The position numbers were made by a program, and so were the translations under genes. From the NCBI GenBank assembly GCA_019420135.1, contig JAHZHS010000094.1:1-7932 (forward strand): DNA of 7,932 bases. Reading direction: 5' to 3'. The notes below the pieces were generated by a model. That model was not told the DNA's origin. It worked only from the letters and a program-made list of their open reading frames with translations, and ran no database searches. How positions within the stretch are numbered: the stretch's first letter is position 1; every line of letters begins with the position of its first letter. Below, one piece after another: positions 7,053-7,932 of the stretch. Source of the DNA: Oscillospiraceae bacterium (lineage in GTDB: Bacteria > Bacillota > Clostridia > Oscillospirales > Ruminococcaceae).

Positions 7053-7082
7053 CACAACCTTGGCTGTGAACAGCACAACCTT
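7053..7082 (-). repeat. Perfect direct repeat, candidate LytTR operator
   Basis: On the minus strand AAGGTTGTG occurs twice (7074-7082 and 7053-7061) with 12 bp between, a 21-bp period or about two helical turns. On the plus strand the identity extends to ten bases (GCACAACCTT at 7052-7061 and 7073-7082). The LytTR site consensus as I recall it, [TA][AC][CA]GTTN[AG][TG], matches each copy at seven of nine positions including the GTT core, and AgrA/ComE-type sites have the same spacing. The pair lies between the divergent GH3 and regulator promoters. Confidence 0.65.
7063..7074. repeat. Small inverted repeat inside the direct-repeat spacer
   Basis: GCTGTGAACAGC is a 5-bp perfect inverted repeat (GCTGT / ACAGC) around a GA centre, filling the spacer between the two direct-repeat copies. 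It could be part of the operator or coincidence. Confidence 0.3.
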
Positions 7083-7107
7083 AAATGCACAGCATTTTTT
7101 GTCTTTC

Positions 7108-7136
7108 TTGACTTGTTTTATGGATATCGCTATATT
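7108..7136 (+). promoter_or_regulatory. Sigma-A promoter of the second regulator-kinase operon
   Basis: Plus strand: -35 TTGACT (7108-7113), exactly 17 bp, and -10 TATATT (7131-7136). Transcription should begin near 7143, giving a short leader of about 23 nt. Both hexamers match consensus at five of six positions, so basal activity is likely. It diverges from the GH3 promoter, and the direct repeat ends 25 bp upstream of its -35. Confidence 0.8.
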
Positions 7137-7165
7137 TAAGACAGAGTTTGTGAAGGAGGGACATC

Positions 7166-7882
7166 ATGCTGGGGATCGCCATTGTGGAGGATGACGGGGA
7201 GCATGCGGCCTTGCTGGAATCTTTCATCCGTAAATACGCGGAGGAGCGGCAAATCCAGGTTTCGGTGCAGCGGTTTCACGATGCGGTGACGTTTCTGGAC
7301 CAGTACCGAGCGGAGTATCAGATTGTTTTCATGGATATCATGATGCCTATGCTGGACGGCATGGAAGCGGCCAAACTGCTGCGCCAGAAGGACAGCACGG
7401 TGGTTCTGGTTTTTGTGACCACCATGCGCCAGTACGCCGTTCAGGGGTACGAGGTGGATGCCTGTGATTTTCTGGTCAAGCCGGTCACCTACCCGGAGTT
7501 TGCCTTGAAGTTCACCCGGATTCTGAGCAAAGTTCCCTCTGAGGCAGCTTCCGGCAGCGAAGTGTTTCTCAAGACGGAAAACAGCTTTGTCCGCCTGGCC
7601 AGCCGGGACATTCTGTATATAGAGGTCAGCGGGCACTACTGCATTTACCACACCGTCAGCGGAGATTACCGCCGCTACCAGACCATGAAAAGCGCCGAAT
7701 CCTCCCTGCCTGCCGGAAGTTTTGCCCGGTGCAACAACTATCTGCTGGTCAATCTGGCCCACGTGTCCCGCATGGACGGCATGGAGGTCCGGGTGGGAGA
7801 CAAGGCCTTGCCGGTGAGCTATCCCCGGCGCAAGGCCTTTGCCGATGCGGTGGCGCGGTATATGGAGAGTCGGGGCCGATGA
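7166..7882 (+). CDS. Second LytTR-family (AgrA-like) response regulator
   Basis: 238 residues. Receiver domain 1-120: acidic E8/D9, phosphoacceptor D57 in MDIMMP, T85 and K105 in LVKPV. LytTR domain about 132-234: RDILYIEVSGHYCIYHT at 147-163, RCNNYLLVN at 188-196, and ALPVSYPRRKAF at 214-225. The start is set by AAGGAGG at 7153-7159, 6 nt before the ATG. The stop overlaps the next start as ATGA (7879-7882), the same arrangement as in the regulator-kinase pair on the minus strand. Active-site residues sit at the same numbers as in that paralogue, but the sequences are clearly diverged, so this is probably an older duplication with separate specificity. It is divergent from the complete GH3 gene and is a strong candidate to bind the direct repeat in the shared intergenic region, which would also place that repeat where it could affect its own promoter. 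Confidence 0.95.
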   Translation: MLGIAIVEDDGEHAALLESFIRKYAEERQIQVSVQRFHDAVTFLDQYRAEYQIVFMDIMMPMLDGMEAAKLLRQKDSTVVLVFVTTMRQYAVQGYEVDACDFLVKPVTYPEFALKFTRILSKVPSEAASGSEVFLKTENSFVRLASRDILYIEVSGHYCIYHTVSGDYRRYQTMKSAESSLPAGSFARCNNYLLVNLAHVSRMDGMEVRVGDKALPVSYPRRKAFADAVARYMESRGR

Positions 7883-7932
7883 TTGGGAATATCTATCTGT
7901 GGCTGGGGGTCTATACCTTTCAGGCCTATAAT
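7879..7932 (+). CDS. Start of a probable second sensor histidine kinase, cut by window edge
   Basis: An ATG inside the regulator's stop (ATGA) opens a frame of 18 codons to the right edge: MIGNIYLWLGVYTFQAYN. It is hydrophobic and aromatic, as expected for the first membrane segment of an AgrC-like kinase. There is only a distant GGAG (7864-7867), so translation probably depends on coupling to the regulator gene. The kinase assignment comes mainly from the identical organisation of the minus-strand pair; too little sequence is present to confirm it. Confidence 0.6.
   Translation, partial: MIGNIYLWLGVYTFQAYN

Noticed and set aside
7136..7762. Minus-strand open frame opposite the second regulator
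   Set aside because: It is in antisense register with the LytTR regulator, has no motifs, and overlaps the regulator's promoter and start region.

Overview
The window is about 58% G+C by eye. It has strong AAGGAGG-type ribosome binding sites, a LytTR/GHKL two-component style and membrane-anchored family 3 glycoside hydrolases (GH3). Together these suggest a Gram-positive gut-type Clostridia, perhaps the Oscillospiraceae (Faecalibacterium/Gemmiger-like). That placement is an inference from gene style, not a database match. I saw no RNA genes, insertion sequences, CRISPR arrays or phage genes.

Layout from left to right. (1) 1-1466, minus: the N-terminal 488 residues of a membrane-anchored GH3 enzyme in the circularly permuted domain order; the rest lies beyond the left edge. 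(2) 1729-3761, minus: a response regulator (3048-3761) followed by its histidine kinase (1729-3051). They share an ATGA stop/start overlap, are driven by a clear sigma-A promoter at 3809-3837, and are closed by a strong intrinsic terminator at 1667-1700. (3) 3987-6950, minus: a complete 987-residue permuted GH3 enzyme with a membrane segment at each end. (4) 7166 to the right edge, plus: a second LytTR response regulator that overlaps, again by ATGA, the start of a probable second kinase cut off after 18 codons.

The GH3 gene at 3987-6950 and the second regulator gene are divergent and share a 215-bp intergenic region. It holds opposing promoters and, between them, a perfect direct repeat (AAGGTTGTG, 12-bp spacer, AAGGTTGTG on the minus strand). 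Its size and 21-bp period match known LytTR operators. It lies 9 bp upstream of the GH3 promoter's -35 box, where an activator would sit.

The simplest reading is a locus in which two AgrA/AgrC-like two-component systems control surface-tethered beta-glycosidases acting outside the membrane. No AgrB/AgrD-type peptide signal genes are visible, so the stimulus is unknown; a sugar, a glycoside breakdown product or a peptide encoded elsewhere are all possible. The direct repeat, the doubly anchored permuted GH3 with an altered DGP motif, and the duplicated regulator-kinase pairs are the points most worth following up.
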